A stretch of DNA of 64,000 nucleotides, taken from NCBI GenBank assembly GCA_036250225.1, contig JAPZLL010000001.1:1116001-1180000 (forward strand), given 5' to 3'. Source of the stretch: Cercophora sp. LCS_1. Taxonomy: Eukaryota > Ascomycota > Sordariomycetes > Sordariales > Lasiosphaeriaceae. The stretch's first letter is position 1. Each line of letters opens with the position of its first letter. The position numbers and the translations under genes are program-made. The notes under the pieces were generated by a model, which was given only the letters and a program-made list of their open reading frames with translations, ran no database searches and was not told the DNA's origin. Below are positions 11,972 through 23,009 of this stretch, in pieces.

Positions 11972-12002
11972 GCCAAACACACACTCTGGCGTCTCCACAA
12001 GG

Positions 12003-14288
12003 TTGGATAGGATGCCAGGGGGAGAGGGAATGGCACCAGTAACACAACGGCGGTGGGGTGAGGGGCGAAGAGACAGGCCTGAAGGGCTTCAGTTGTTGCG
12101 AAGAATCAACCTAGACGTTCGACAAGACGGCGATAGTGACAGCGAGGGCCGCAGGGGAAGAAACAGGGGTGGCGGCGGCAACAGAAGTGGTGGTCGAGGC
12201 GGCAACAACAACGATGACGAAAGTGATGGTGGAGGTGGGGGTGGGAATCGCGGAGGGAATAGTAGGAACAGGGGTGGGAACCGCGGGGGTGGAGGAGGCA
12301 ACAACAGCGGCGGCGGTGGTGGTGGTAACAATCGTGGAGGAGGTGGAGGAGGGAACAACGGTGGTGGTAATGGTAGGAACAGGGGTGGGAACCGTACGGG
12401 CGGTGGAGGTGGTGACGGCGGAGGGGGAAACAGGAACGATGCCGATGATGATGAAGACGATGATGACGAGCCGGAACCTCCAACTCCGACTACCGAAGCG
12501 CCGTCTCCTCCCCCGACACCAACTACCGCCCCGGAAGCCCCGGCGGCGGCACCACCAGCGACGACCGCACCCGCCGAGGTAGCACCTCCCCCCGCGACCA
12601 CTGAGGCAATACCCCCGCCAGCGCCGACGACTGTGCTTCAAGTGTCTACCATGACTGTTACCCCATCAGTAAGAGCGCAACTGGGCTTTATGACACTGCC
12701 TTTCATTCTAACGTTGTGTGTAGGCGGACCCAAATACCGTGACGGCCTTCATTCCTCTGATGACGACAGAGGCCCTCGCAGTGGTCGAAGGGCCTATCGA
12801 AACACCAGCCGTACCTGCAACCGGGACGGATTCATCTTCGTCGGCCCCATCCCCAGATGTCACAGCACTCTCAGACGCAGGGACAGCCCCGCCTGCATTG
12901 CCAACTGTCATAAGTACGACAACTCTTGAGCCCACCAATGGCTTGGGCGAAGCGCCCTTAGTTCCTACAGAGACTGGTATCGCTGCTGGGAGTGCCGCCC
13001 CAAGCGATACTCCTCAGGGTATGGATCCGATGGCAGAGCGGGCCATGATTTCGGTTGGCTCAATCGGTTAGTATCCGCAGCTACCCATCGCGTGCGCAGA
13101 AGCTGACTATAGTATGTAGCTGCATTTGTTATGGTCGTCTCCATCGGCTGGATGATATTCCGCCGAGTAAGGAGGAGAAAGAACAGGAACAGCAGGGGCA
13201 GCGGTGACAGTGGCGACAGCCTCGGCGTTTTCAGGAAGTTCTTCTCCCAACGCCCCGCGTTAAAACTGCCATTCTCCAAGGGGCTGCCCAATTCGAGCGA
13301 AGAGAGCTTCTCTAAGGATAGGCCCTGGGAACATCTTGGCGACTCGGTGCCCATCAAGGACCGCCCGCCTACGTACGCTTCGAAAGCAGCAGGCGCCAAG
13401 GCAGTGCCGCTCGGAGGCTTCTATGGACACGAGAAGTCATATTCCTACCGGATGCCGGACGAGAAGCAGGAGAGAAAAGATGAGCGGCCACAGCTTCCGC
13501 GGTTGCAGACAACTGGAATACCGGCGGCGCCGCCGCATTTCACCCCCCAAACCTCGTCGAGCCCCAGACCTCTGAGTTCTCATCCGGTCAGCGCTTTGAG
13601 CTCTCACCCCACAAGTGCGACTCGAGGCGGCAGAGGGAATGTATCCGCCAATACTACCACTCCCTCGACAGTCATCCTCTTCTCTCACCAAACCCAAGAG
13701 TCGTTCAGCTCAACCAACGCCGCACAATTCGCGAGCATGACGCCCGCGAGCGGTACTAGTTCGCTGCGATCGAAACTCGGGCCGGGATTTTACAACCAGT
13801 CCGAGATGGCTCGAACGCCCTCCGCAGCCTACGACCCAGGACGGCGGCAAGTGAACAGGGCGAGCGAACTTTCATCACTGTCCTCGGGATTCGGGGATGG
13901 CGATATCATTGTTCCAGCAGACCCGACGATCCCAGTACCTAGGGTGCCCTCTAGTGCTTACCCTGGCGGCACCGGCACTCAGAACAACACGAGGTTTTCC
14001 TGGCAATCTCAGGAGCCAAGCAAGAGGGACACAGTCTACACCCAGGCCAGCGAGGACATGCCGCCTCGGTTCCGGTCTGTCAACTCGTGGGTTGACCAGC
14101 AGACCGGTCGTATCAAACGGGTACAACAGCGCGAAAACCAAGCCGGCGCAAGACCGGTGCCGCAAATGGCCGGGCAAGTCGGCATCCCAGGGATCCACAA
14201 CCCTCCCAGTGAACAAGGGTTTGATATGATGATGGATGATGAACAGCCCCGCCGGGTTGAGGATACTCTCCCGTCGAGGAGGCGATAA
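12003..14288 (+). CDS. Glycine-rich single-pass membrane protein with long cytoplasmic tail
   Basis: Three exons, 12003..12668, 12724..13066 and 13120..14288, encode about 725 residues; introns are 55 and 53 nt, the first with CTAAC before the acceptor. Residues about 50-145 are a Gly/Asn/Arg repeat (GGNRGGG-like units), then an Asp/Glu run, then a Pro/Thr/Ala stalk that looks fit for O-glycosylation. One membrane span (about 330-350) is created by joining exons 2 and 3 (GSIAAFVMVVSIGWMIF) and is followed at once by RRVRRRK, the usual cytoplasmic stop. The 370-residue tail is rich in Ser/Pro and ends in an acidic-basic segment. This plan (stalk, span, Ser-rich tail) is that of fungal cell-wall sensors or adhesins, but no signal peptide is seen. 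The start is uncertain (ATG at 12003, 12012 or 12030), and an upstream exon may be missing. Function unknown. Confidence 0.75.
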
Positions 14289-15538
14289 TGATGTACATAA
14301 GATTTTTTTTTCCCCGGGTCCTTTTCTTCTTGTATGGATATACCCCTTTATGGTTTTAGGACGGGTGGCCGGATCGAGACCCAATCTGCCAGCTCTCACC
14401 ACGCCTGGTGCTGGGGGGAGGCTAGGAGCAAGATGGTCGTAATGAGGCACCCTCCGTCGAGGTTTGGGACGGCCCGCCCCCGTTCGCTCGCTCGCTCGGG
14501 AGGCTTCTTGTGTGGCATTTTCGCCAACGGGATTCACCAGCTTGGGCTAAACGCTCTCGCTTGGTTACATAGCGAAGGAACGAAAATGGTAGTAATGTAC
14601 TCGAATAATTCGACGTGCGCTGGGTTGCAGCGATCGTTTGCTTGCGAGTATGGGGCTCACATTGGGTCTGTTAGGTAGGTACTCGACAAGAGCACATCGG
14701 TGTAGTATAAGCTTGTTGGCGAAAACGGGTTACGCATGGCAACCAGCACATAACTACCGTTGGAAGTTGGTCCGCCACTTGGACAGTTCAAGCATCCATC
14801 CTGCTTCACGCGCGCAGATTCCAGGGCTTCCCAACCTCTTCATCGGCGTCAAGCACGGCGAGTTCTCAGCACGACGCGTATCGCGCCTACCTCCAGCGTC
14901 CGCGGACAAACCCACGCCAACTTGAAGAGCGCGGGCCATGATGTCCCACGTCAAGCGGCTCTTGTTACTCTATCCTCCAATCCTACCCACCTCCCACTTT
15001 TCTCTACGTCCCACCCTGCAAACCCCCACCCAGCGGCGACGGTATTGTACACAACAAAAACCAATCCAAATGCTTGTTTACAATTAGTGTAAGTGCCGGG
15101 CCGCGCAATTGACTAGCCAGGCACCCAGGCACTGCGTGCACATACATATTCGCACCTTGCCACCATGCACAACACAACACAGCACAGTAACCGAAGGTGG
15201 GGGTTGAGGCGCCACGGCGGGAACGGGACCTGAGCTGACGGACAACACGGGAAGCAAAAGAGACGCTTTCCATAGCCGAATCTCTGGGCTCTGGGCAAAC
15301 GTTGGGGGTTGTGTTTGAGATTTGTCGCGTTGTTTTGCACGTTTGGCTGGAAACCCTCAAAAAAAAACTCTCCCACGCTATCTTACGTACTGGATAATCC
15401 TCCTGCCCACTTCCCCTGACAGCGGAGCAAATGTTCCAAGGGGGTTTTGCCCTTACTAATGGACCCTACTGGGAGACACCAGAAATATGTAGGCCCGACG
15501 TTTTATCAACTCCGGTATCGTCGGTGGTTGGGGAGGAG

Positions 15539-15567
15539 TGCGTGCGTGCGTGCGTGCGTGCGTGCGT
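15539..15567. repeat. GTGC tetranucleotide microsatellite
   Basis: About seven tandem GTGC units lie in noncoding DNA. Confidence 0.9.
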
Positions 15568-15690
15568 CGGAGCTCCCCCTTTTGGAGTTTGTTTACTTTT
15601 ACATGGACGGAGAGTTTAGGTAGGTGGGATATTGGGCGTTGGTGCCGCCCCCTCTTCCCCTCTTCCCCCCTTACGTCGGGGTGTATGTGG

Positions 15691-15716
15691 GAGAGAGTGA
15701 GAGAGAGAGAGAGAGA
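15691..15716. repeat. GA dinucleotide microsatellite
   Basis: A near-perfect GA tract with one T interruption lies in noncoding DNA. Confidence 0.85.
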
Positions 15717-16551
15717 TGGGAGAGGGGAAATGTCAACTGCGCAGAGCCGACCGACCGACCAGTTGCCACAAGTTTCCTAGCGTCGGAAACCGGCCATCGG
15801 CGACGACCATGGTTTCTGCGTGTGTGTGTCGTCGGGTGGTGTTCCGACGATGAACCGGGGCCCAGTTCGCAAAAGCTGAGTGGCCAATTCCCCCCTGGTT
15901 GCGGTGACGTAACAGGAAAGCCGTTGGTAGGTTGGTTGGCCGGTAAGCCTGGGGTTTATGCGGCTAGGTGAAGTGCTGCTGAGGTGAACGGCTGGCTGTT
16001 TTGCTGGGAACATGAGGGGGGATGGGTGGGAAAAGGTGAAATCATGATGAGTTTTCTTTGAGGTATGAAATATACAATTTTCTCCGGGGATGTTTTGGAT
16101 CTTGGCACATTGCTGTGGGCGGTGCGGAAACTGCGGCACGCAGTAAGCCAGCCACTGACAAAAATCCGGGCAGGCGGCAAAGACACCCGTCACCGGCTAC
16201 TGGGCGACGGATGTCTGGATTCGGAGACATGCAAAGCAACTGCTCGCGTGTCCCTCCATCTTGCACAGACCAGACCCCGGAGCCGCCGCCGACGACCAGA
16301 GTAAGACCCTGTCCTGGCTGTTGCGTTGCGCCGCCGCCGCTCTCCACATTGAACTTGCGCTTCTCCCCCGCTCTCTCCGCGCCGCCCAATCATATCTCGA
16401 CGATAACTTTCTTTTCCCTCAATTATTGTGCGCCAATCACGGCAACGGTCTTTTTTTTTTTCAAGGTGTTCCGCCTCTCGCTCTGTGTCGCCCACGTACC
16501 TTCCCAATTTGGGGCCGCCACCCGGGGGCAAAACCAGCTCCCGCTCTTGAA

Positions 16552-16734
16552 ATGGCAAAGAAGAACGCTGTGTGGATGAAGATCGCTCGCCAAAAGGGTT
16601 TCGCATCCTGGCCTGTCGGAGAGCTCTTTAGTGAAAAGCAACGGTCGTCATCATTGACTGCCCGACAGATCAGCTCCGAGGCTCATGGCAGCAAGACATC
16701 ATCTCGATCTGCGATGAGACGCTGTAATCTTTAG
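16552..16734 (+). CDS. Candidate small protein, 60 residues
   Basis: The frame starts MAKKNAVWMK and is basic and serine-rich, with no membrane span or signal peptide. It is preceded by a T-run and a pyrimidine-rich stretch and by CCAAT boxes 120-165 nt upstream, as a promoter would be. I recognise no family, and a frame of this length can arise by chance, so the call is weak. It could also be the first exon of a longer gene. Confidence 0.25.
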   Translation: MAKKNAVWMKIARQKGFASWPVGELFSEKQRSSSLTARQISSEAHGSKTSSRSAMRRCNL

Positions 16735-17314
16735 AGGGGCAACCACAAAGGGGTGGTGTGTGGTTGGTGCCGCAGAGGAACCGATACTTTGTTTTCTGTA
16801 CAAGCGAAGCGTCTACTTGCCAGGGGTAATGGCTTAGCCGGGTGTGACGTTGGTAAACGCTCTCTTGTCAAGAACCCTGGATTCGGGGTTACAGCCTCGA
16901 AAGCTCCTCACCAGGGAGCTAGACATGTTGCCACTACGAAGCGAGACGAGACGTGACCCCTTTATAGAATAGGGGTAGCCACTCCCGCGTCTGTTGACAG
17001 TCTGGCACAGCACGACTCAAGACGGAGAAGGGAGGAAATCAGAGCACAACCGAGTCAACAACTGCGCGCTGAACGGATCTCGTTGTATTAAGTGCCTCAT
17101 GTGGAGCCATGCCATCCCTTGTGGCTGTCGTGTAACTCGGTCTCAAGTGCTGTGTGAATGCGTCCGCTGGCCCTAACTTCCGGGGCAAATATAGATATCT
17201 GTGCGTATTCAATGCTCTACATTGACCCATTATGCTGCAACCCCTCAACTCATCCTGCAGCCGCTGTCCGATCCTCGTCGAAATGCGGCAGATATGCGCG
17301 CCCCGCAATGGCGC

Positions 17315-18027
17315 TTACATGACCAGGCAGCACGAGTTCTGCTTCTTGGCCGTCTTGTAAAAGGCCTTGCTTTGCGCGCTGAGATCTGAGCTCTTGGCGA
17401 CCAGGTCGTCAAGCTTCTCGCCGCGCTGGAGGACCTATCATATTGTTAGCAAGTAGTTGCTTGCAGCCTTCCCGCACTTTCTACCTACGCTATCGATAGC
17501 CTTATGGAGGACGATCTTGGTCTCGTCCAGCTCCTGTTGGATCTTGGCGATGCTGTTCGCCTCGTTGGAGTCCTGATATTTGCTCAAAAAGTCCTTGAGT
17601 GGGGGCCATTGGACCGCGTTGTCCGTTGTCTTGCCCTGGAACGAGGTGAGGGGCTTTTCGGCGAGAAACTGGTCCATCAGCTTGGACAGCACGCTGTGGG
17701 CGGCAATGTGCGGATAGTCCTTGGTGATAACGACGCCGGCGACACCCTCGGACCGCGCATAGCAGTGGACGACATAGTCCTGCTCCTCAACGCTGTTCCT
17801 TTGCCCAGGCTTTGTCCGCTCCGCCACCGTTTTGCTGATCATGGTCATGAAGTTGCCATATTCGCCCCTGGTGAACCTAGAGAAGTCGCTGAGCTCGTAC
17901 TCGGCGCATAGCTGCACAGCAGGCTGCTTGGTGTTGTCTATGATCTGACCTGGGAGTTAGCAACGGCTCACCGACATTGACGGCGTTGGGCCATGGACAA
18001 ACGCACACCGATGTAGTAGACCTTCAT
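17315..18027 (-). CDS. ykt6: YKT6 R-SNARE, prenylated longin
   Basis: Three exons, 18009..18027, 17489..17949 and 17315..17434, encode 199 residues, the usual YKT6 length. The 19-nt first exon encodes MKVYYI; introns are 59 and 54 nt, each with GCTAAC upstream of its acceptor. YKT6 is an R-SNARE used in ER-Golgi, Golgi and vacuolar or autophagosomal fusion. The longin domain occupies about residues 1-135, and the SNARE coiled coil follows (IQQELDETKIVLHKAIDSVLQRGEKLDDLVAKSS), with the central Arg of the zero layer in LQRGEK. The C-terminus CCLVM supplies the palmitoylated and farnesylated cysteines that replace a membrane anchor. Splicing of intron 2 in phase 0 rebuilds the SNARE motif. Confidence 0.97.
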
Positions 18028-20030
18028 GTTGGGCGACTTCGGATGTTCCAAGCCAAACGGCAGCGAGCGGGACTAGCAACCAGCGAGCGGAGTGCGTGTC
18101 GGGGTTCGGAGGCGTTGGGCGTCGGCGGCGGTGCTGTCGTTCGTCGGCGTCCTCGTATGGATGGGGGCGTTGCAGATGTGGGGTTGGTTCCGAGGTTTGC
18201 GGAGGCCCCTCGTTCCACTTTCGTTCGGTCGCTGCACTGGGAAAATGGCCGCACGTTTCTCTCGATCGCGACGGCGGGGTGTTTCGGTGGAGCGCTTTTG
18301 CCACAGAGTGTTTAGGGGTCTTGAATGCAAGCGACAAACGTGGTGCGGTAGGCTGCCAGATTGATGGTTGTGGTCTGGGCTGGAGCTGACGCACGACAAC
18401 GAGGCGGTCGAGAACGGCACCGGCAAAACACTTCGCCGTCGCAATGGGAGCCAAGCCGTGCTCGGCTTGGACAGCTCACGTGTCAGATGAGCAACAGCGG
18501 CTGTCAGTCATTCGGATCGCCGTCAGCTACCGCCCCCTGAGACACGGACCCTCCTCAAGCACTTCGATATGGAAGATGGCCAGCCTCAGGATTTCTCTAC
18601 GGTGCAAGACTCCTCAGCGGGATTTACAGCAGCAGACATTCAGCGCCCTGCCTTACAGCAGAGGCGGCTAGGTTGTTGTGTTGCAGCGGGCGATACACAG
18701 AGCACGGGCCGCACGAGTTCCCTTGGTCGATTAGCCGACTGAAAGTCAAAGGTCTCGACCCTCTAGCGTGCAAGGGTTGCTGTGCCGTAAGGTTCATGCA
18801 TGTGTCCATGTACAGGGTACCAAAGCGACTGTAACGGCTTCCGAGGACGGCGCTGGAGCGCTGCCCCGCCTTACCCAGATCGCAATTCGCCTCGGGGCCC
18901 AATCCCCGCCCTGAGAATGTCATCACCAGAGCCGCTTCAGCTGCTTATCAGCGGCGGTCATGATGTGCCATGAGGCCAGCGATAAGGGCGACCGTTGGGT
19001 TTGTTGGCGTCATAGCTAGAGCAGAGAGACGGGAAGGGCCTGGGAAACGAGATACACATTTCGGCTCTCGAAGCATATGGTCGACCGTGGCAAGGACAGG
19101 GTTTCGTGGACCCGGATGTGTCCTCCTGTCCTTCTCTTCTGTCGCTGGCTTGCTTTGGATTTCTGGGCCCCGGCTCCACCGCTCTTTGCCCAGCCCGAGA
19201 TCTCAGTCTCGGGAACGCCCTTCTTGGACCAGGACCTCCCTCTTATTAAGAATCGGTGCCCACCCGGTAATAAGAGTGATAAGGCCTTGAGAGACCGCCC
19301 TCTGCAACCCAACCATATCTTGTCTTTTTAAAGGAGCTCGCCGACTCTTTGTCTCAACAAGCTCAACTCGCGCCAAGCCCTCCCCCTCGTCGTCTCGTTG
19401 TTGCTCACGGACGGCTCATTGACGGCACGCCGACCAGCTCTAACTCGGAACCATCTTAGTCCAGCTGTGGCACTGGGTGTCTTGCAGGAAGGAACCAGCG
19501 GCCGGTGGCAGCACCCCAGTTCCCAGCTCCCAACGCCCAGCACCTTCCCAGCCGTCTCTTGCACACGACCCTCTCCCGCTAATTGCCGAGTGGAAACCTC
19601 GCGCTCCTCGCCGCCCACTTGTTCCGCCGCCCCGTGGAAGCGGACTAGAAGTTTAGGCGACTTTCCCGACACCCTCAGCTCTCCGTCTTCGTCCTTGCTC
19701 TCCCTCCTGAACCACCTCTCAATACTGGGCATCTCGTGTCACCGGTTCCCCTTTCACCCCTCGTCTCCTGCTGTGGGTTGTAAGCTTTCTTGGGGCAGCT
19801 GCACTTGTTATCTCTGCTCGTGAACGGCGTCGTGGTGGCTCCGCATCGCACGCTGGCTTTACACACACTACCGGCAACGGCTTGCTCTTGCTACCCGCGC
19901 AAGTCTCATTGACCCCCACTGCCCGCGCTCTCAGTCCTCAGCCCTCAGCCCATCGCATCGCTGCCCTCGACCTTGCGAGATCGGGCGTTCACGATAGAGC
20001 CCCGCGATAGACAGGATCGTCGGCGCTAAG
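18028..20030. other. Divergent intergenic region, YKT6 / FYVE gene
   Basis: The 2-kb region separates two divergent genes. From about 19330 to 20030 it is pyrimidine-rich and resembles a long 5' leader of the FYVE gene. Open frames seen on both strands show no family resemblance. Confidence 0.5.
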
Positions 20031-21097
20031 ATGGCGACCGACTTCATAATGCCACGGATGCCGGACCAGCAGCAGGCTTTCTACTTACCCCAGCCGCAAA
20101 CAACCCCCCAACAATTCCAACAGCCACCCGTCTTCGCGCAGGCCCCCGTCCCGACGCCATTCCCGCCGTCTTCACAGTACAACGCCAACGCGGGCAGCAA
20201 TCCCCAGATCTCGCCTCTCAGCACGTCCGGGAACGCATCGCCCACGTCGCCCAGGAATTATCTCGGACTTGGGCGCCAGGTTCGCCCACTATTCGTGCCC
20301 GCCGTGCTGCGGCCGACTGAGTTCCCCTCCAAAGCGCCTCCGCCCCGGGCAAAACCCGAGGATGAAGACGATGCGGAAGAGCGGGTGTTGCGGTCGAATA
20401 GTAGCTTCATTGGTCTCGGCGGCTTGGGCGCCCTGGGTCGGCTGAGCAGGAGATCCACGGGCGACAGCGCCAAGTGCGTCGACGGGAAGTGGAATTTGGA
20501 CAGCTTCCCCAAGCCCACTGGGCAACCCACGCGGAAACACTGGAAGGTATGTTTGAAACAACCCTCTCCCGCAGCATGTCTTAGCCTGCTGGCCGGCACC
20601 CGCACGCTTTGTGCACCCGTCGCGTCTCACCGTGACTGCGGGTGGCGCATGCGACCCTATTATACACATGCAGATCTGCGGCTGACTGAAAACCATCCTA
20701 GCCCGACGAAGAGTCGGACGTTTGCGATCACGCGACGTGCAAGAGGAAGTTCACCTACTTGACGCGTCGCCACCACTGCCGCAAGTGTGGCAATATCTTT
20801 TGCGACATTCACAGCAACTTCAATATTCCTCTGGACCAGGATGCGAACTACAACCCAAGAGGAACCAACTGCCGCGCCTGCGCCCATTGCTATTCCCAGT
20901 TCAAGGATTGGCGCAGCCGAACAAACAGCCAGTCCTCGAGTCTGACCTCGTCGGACAGCAGCCTCGGCGATCAGAATGGCCCAGCTAGCCCGATTATTGC
21001 ATCGCCAACCTCCGTGCTTGCCATGCGGTTACCGCCACATGCCACTCCCGAAGTAGCTCAGAGTGTGCCTCGAGACTGGAATTGGAGTACTTTCTGA
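20031..21097 (+). CDS. FYVE zinc-finger protein (PI3P-binding)
   Basis: Two exons, 20031..20546 and 20702..21097, encode 303 residues; the intron of 155 nt is long for this window. The FYVE domain starts at about residue 171 and binds phosphatidylinositol 3-phosphate on endosomes. The four hallmarks are visible: WKPD (the WxxD motif, split by the intron as WK/PD), RRHHCRKC, the second cysteine pairs, and RACAHCY in place of the usual RVC. The N-terminal 170 residues are Gln/Pro-rich and disordered; a Ser-rich tail follows the finger. No kinase, RING or ankyrin partner domain is present. The role in endosomal or vacuolar traffic is inferred from the domain alone. The start at 20031 is the first ATG after the leader. 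Confidence 0.92.
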
Positions 21098-22152
21098 GCG
21101 TTGACACACGAGACGAGACGAGACGGCCTAAAGTAAATTGAAGACGAGACTCGTTAGACGCGTGGGAAGAGAATTTTCTATTACCAGCTAGAGGGCGGCA
21201 TATAGACACCGGGGCGGACTCCCTGGTCTGATGATACCTGGTCGGCGCGGTTCTCTACGAGCTGCCTGGTCATTTGTTTTTAATATTCAAGGGAAGGGGC
21301 ATGGTTTATATTCATACGCTGTCGATGGGTTCGGTCCGAAGGACAGCAAGCGGATCTGACACCAGGAGACGACAGAAGGATGCATTGAGAAGTGGGTGGG
21401 TGAAGTTGCACAGGACTAGCAAGGCGTTTACAGGAGCATTGGTTTGCATATTGGGTCTTTGCATCTAGCTTAACATCACAGCTGCGAGGCGCAACAGTAC
21501 TGCTGCGGGGGCTTGTACACGGAGTGGCCATTCAGCCGTGGTGAGAGAAGAAAGCATTGGGGTGGGCGGAAGGGCATACGGGACGAGTGCTGAAGGCGCC
21601 GGCCCCGACTTGACTCTGCTACTCCCAAGACTGAGTTGATTCTAATAGCAGAATTTACAAAACGGCGCCCTCTGGGTAGTTTTGAAGATTCACATATTTT
21701 CTGACCCCTTTTGGGAGTCGGAGACCCAAACACACAAAGAGCACTACCTATCACTTTTGATTCCACCATGACAGTTCCCCGTTGGATGAGGTGTGAACCC
21801 ACAAACGGCCCCGTCAGCTTGCTTTCTTGTTGAGTCCAATGCTCACTGTCACATGCTTAACTTCCGCTTCAAGCCCAACCATGATAGCTTCCTCTCCCTC
21901 CCGTATGGATCTCACGATGGATCTGGGTTGAGGTAAAGATGGGGGGCCAATGGCGCTTTCGGCGACCTGACGTCTCCGCAAACCAAGGTCAGCTCGCAGG
22001 CCGTCGTCGCATTCCGTTCCCCGAGAGAGGAGCACTCAACGAGTGCAACGAGTCATGTAACCCCGACTCCCGAGTGGGGAATCAGAGAGAAGTGTTGGCA
22101 AAGCAAGACATCCTTGACATCCTCGACATTGGCATTGGCGTTGCCGCCTCAT

Positions 22153-22187
<35 letters not shown>

Positions 22188-23009
22188 GTACCTCTCTCCG
22201 TATGTATGTCGCACGGTCTGGCCTTCTTTTTTTCATGCTTGATGAAATGTCTTGATGCCCAACCCGCAGCTCAACCGTGTGCGTTTCCAAACATGTGATG
22301 GTGGTGTTTTTTCCACGGCAAGTGTCCAAGTCGATTGGTCGCAAAGATCGCCGAGCACAGCGCGTTATACTCTCTGTGGGAATACCTGCATTGGGCGGGG
22401 TTTCGAGATCGGTGATCGCATGCCGGCAGTTCATCTAAGTCGACTTAGTTGAACTCGAGCTCTCACGGCACAAGCCGGGAGTGGGGGTGGTGACGATCAA
22501 GATTGGGAAGTAGGACATGAAGATGGAAATTTCTGATTCCTGGTTTAACCCAATACTCCTAAAAATGCTAATACCGCTGAATGATTTTGCCCACCCGATC
22601 ATGTCTTAGTTCTTGAACTTCGCTGATATCTCCACCTCATCCAACCGCCATGTCTTTGATCATTCAGACATTATCATGTGTGTCGCCAATCGAGATTGAT
22701 TCCCAAATCGTAGCTTCCAGATACCCCGACTTGCCTCTCGGTTCCGAGCCCTCTCGTGACGCATTTCCCCCTACGGTCTTCGAGACCCATGTCCATCAAG
22801 AGGGCCAGCCGACCGCCAATCTCGGCGAGGCTGCCGCACTGCTCTAACCAAGACCGATCACTCTTTAGTGTTACAAGACGGAACACCCCATTTATTTTTC
22901 CGGTTTATTTGTCGCGCCCCCTTTTGTGTTTTTTTCTATCCCAGTGAACCGAAACCCGGGGAACTCCTGATAGAGTTGTTACCGTTCCAAAATGTCGGGG
23001 GAGAGTCGT
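21098..23009. other. Intergenic region (1.9 kb) with CA microsatellite
   Basis: The region lies between the 3' ends of the FYVE gene (+) and the elongase gene (-). Besides a CA microsatellite at 22154 I see no recognisable gene or RNA. Confidence 0.5.
22154..22185. repeat. CA dinucleotide microsatellite
   Basis: A perfect (CA)16 tract lies in noncoding DNA. Confidence 0.95.

Larger units (their letters stand above)
8888..12002. other. Long intergenic region (3.1 kb) between divergent genes
   Basis: It separates the divergent NADH dehydrogenase and glycine-rich membrane protein genes. It contains an AATTC microsatellite, a G14 run, a pyrimidine-rich leader at about 11580-11830, and a short upstream reading frame at 11936. 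A tRNA-like fragment near 10690-10765 does not fold properly (see rejected items). Open frames up to 152 codons occur, but none resembles a protein family. Confidence 0.5.
14289..17314. other. Long intergenic region (3.0 kb)
   Basis: It lies between the 3' ends of the glycine-rich protein gene (+) and YKT6 (-). It holds two microsatellites (about 15539 and 15691) and a candidate small frame at 16552. Two CCAAT boxes occur near 16387 and 16432. Nothing else resembles a gene. Confidence 0.45.

Noticed and set aside
9000..12000. Possible transposon or RIP-mutated relic in the long gap
   Set aside because: No terminal repeats, transposase or reverse-transcriptase motif is visible; the sequence is not notably AT-rich by eye.
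12089..12641. Minus-strand frames of 125-176 codons rich in Pro, Arg, His or Val
   Set aside because: They are shadows of the Gly-rich repeats of the plus-strand gene; composition follows the repeat.
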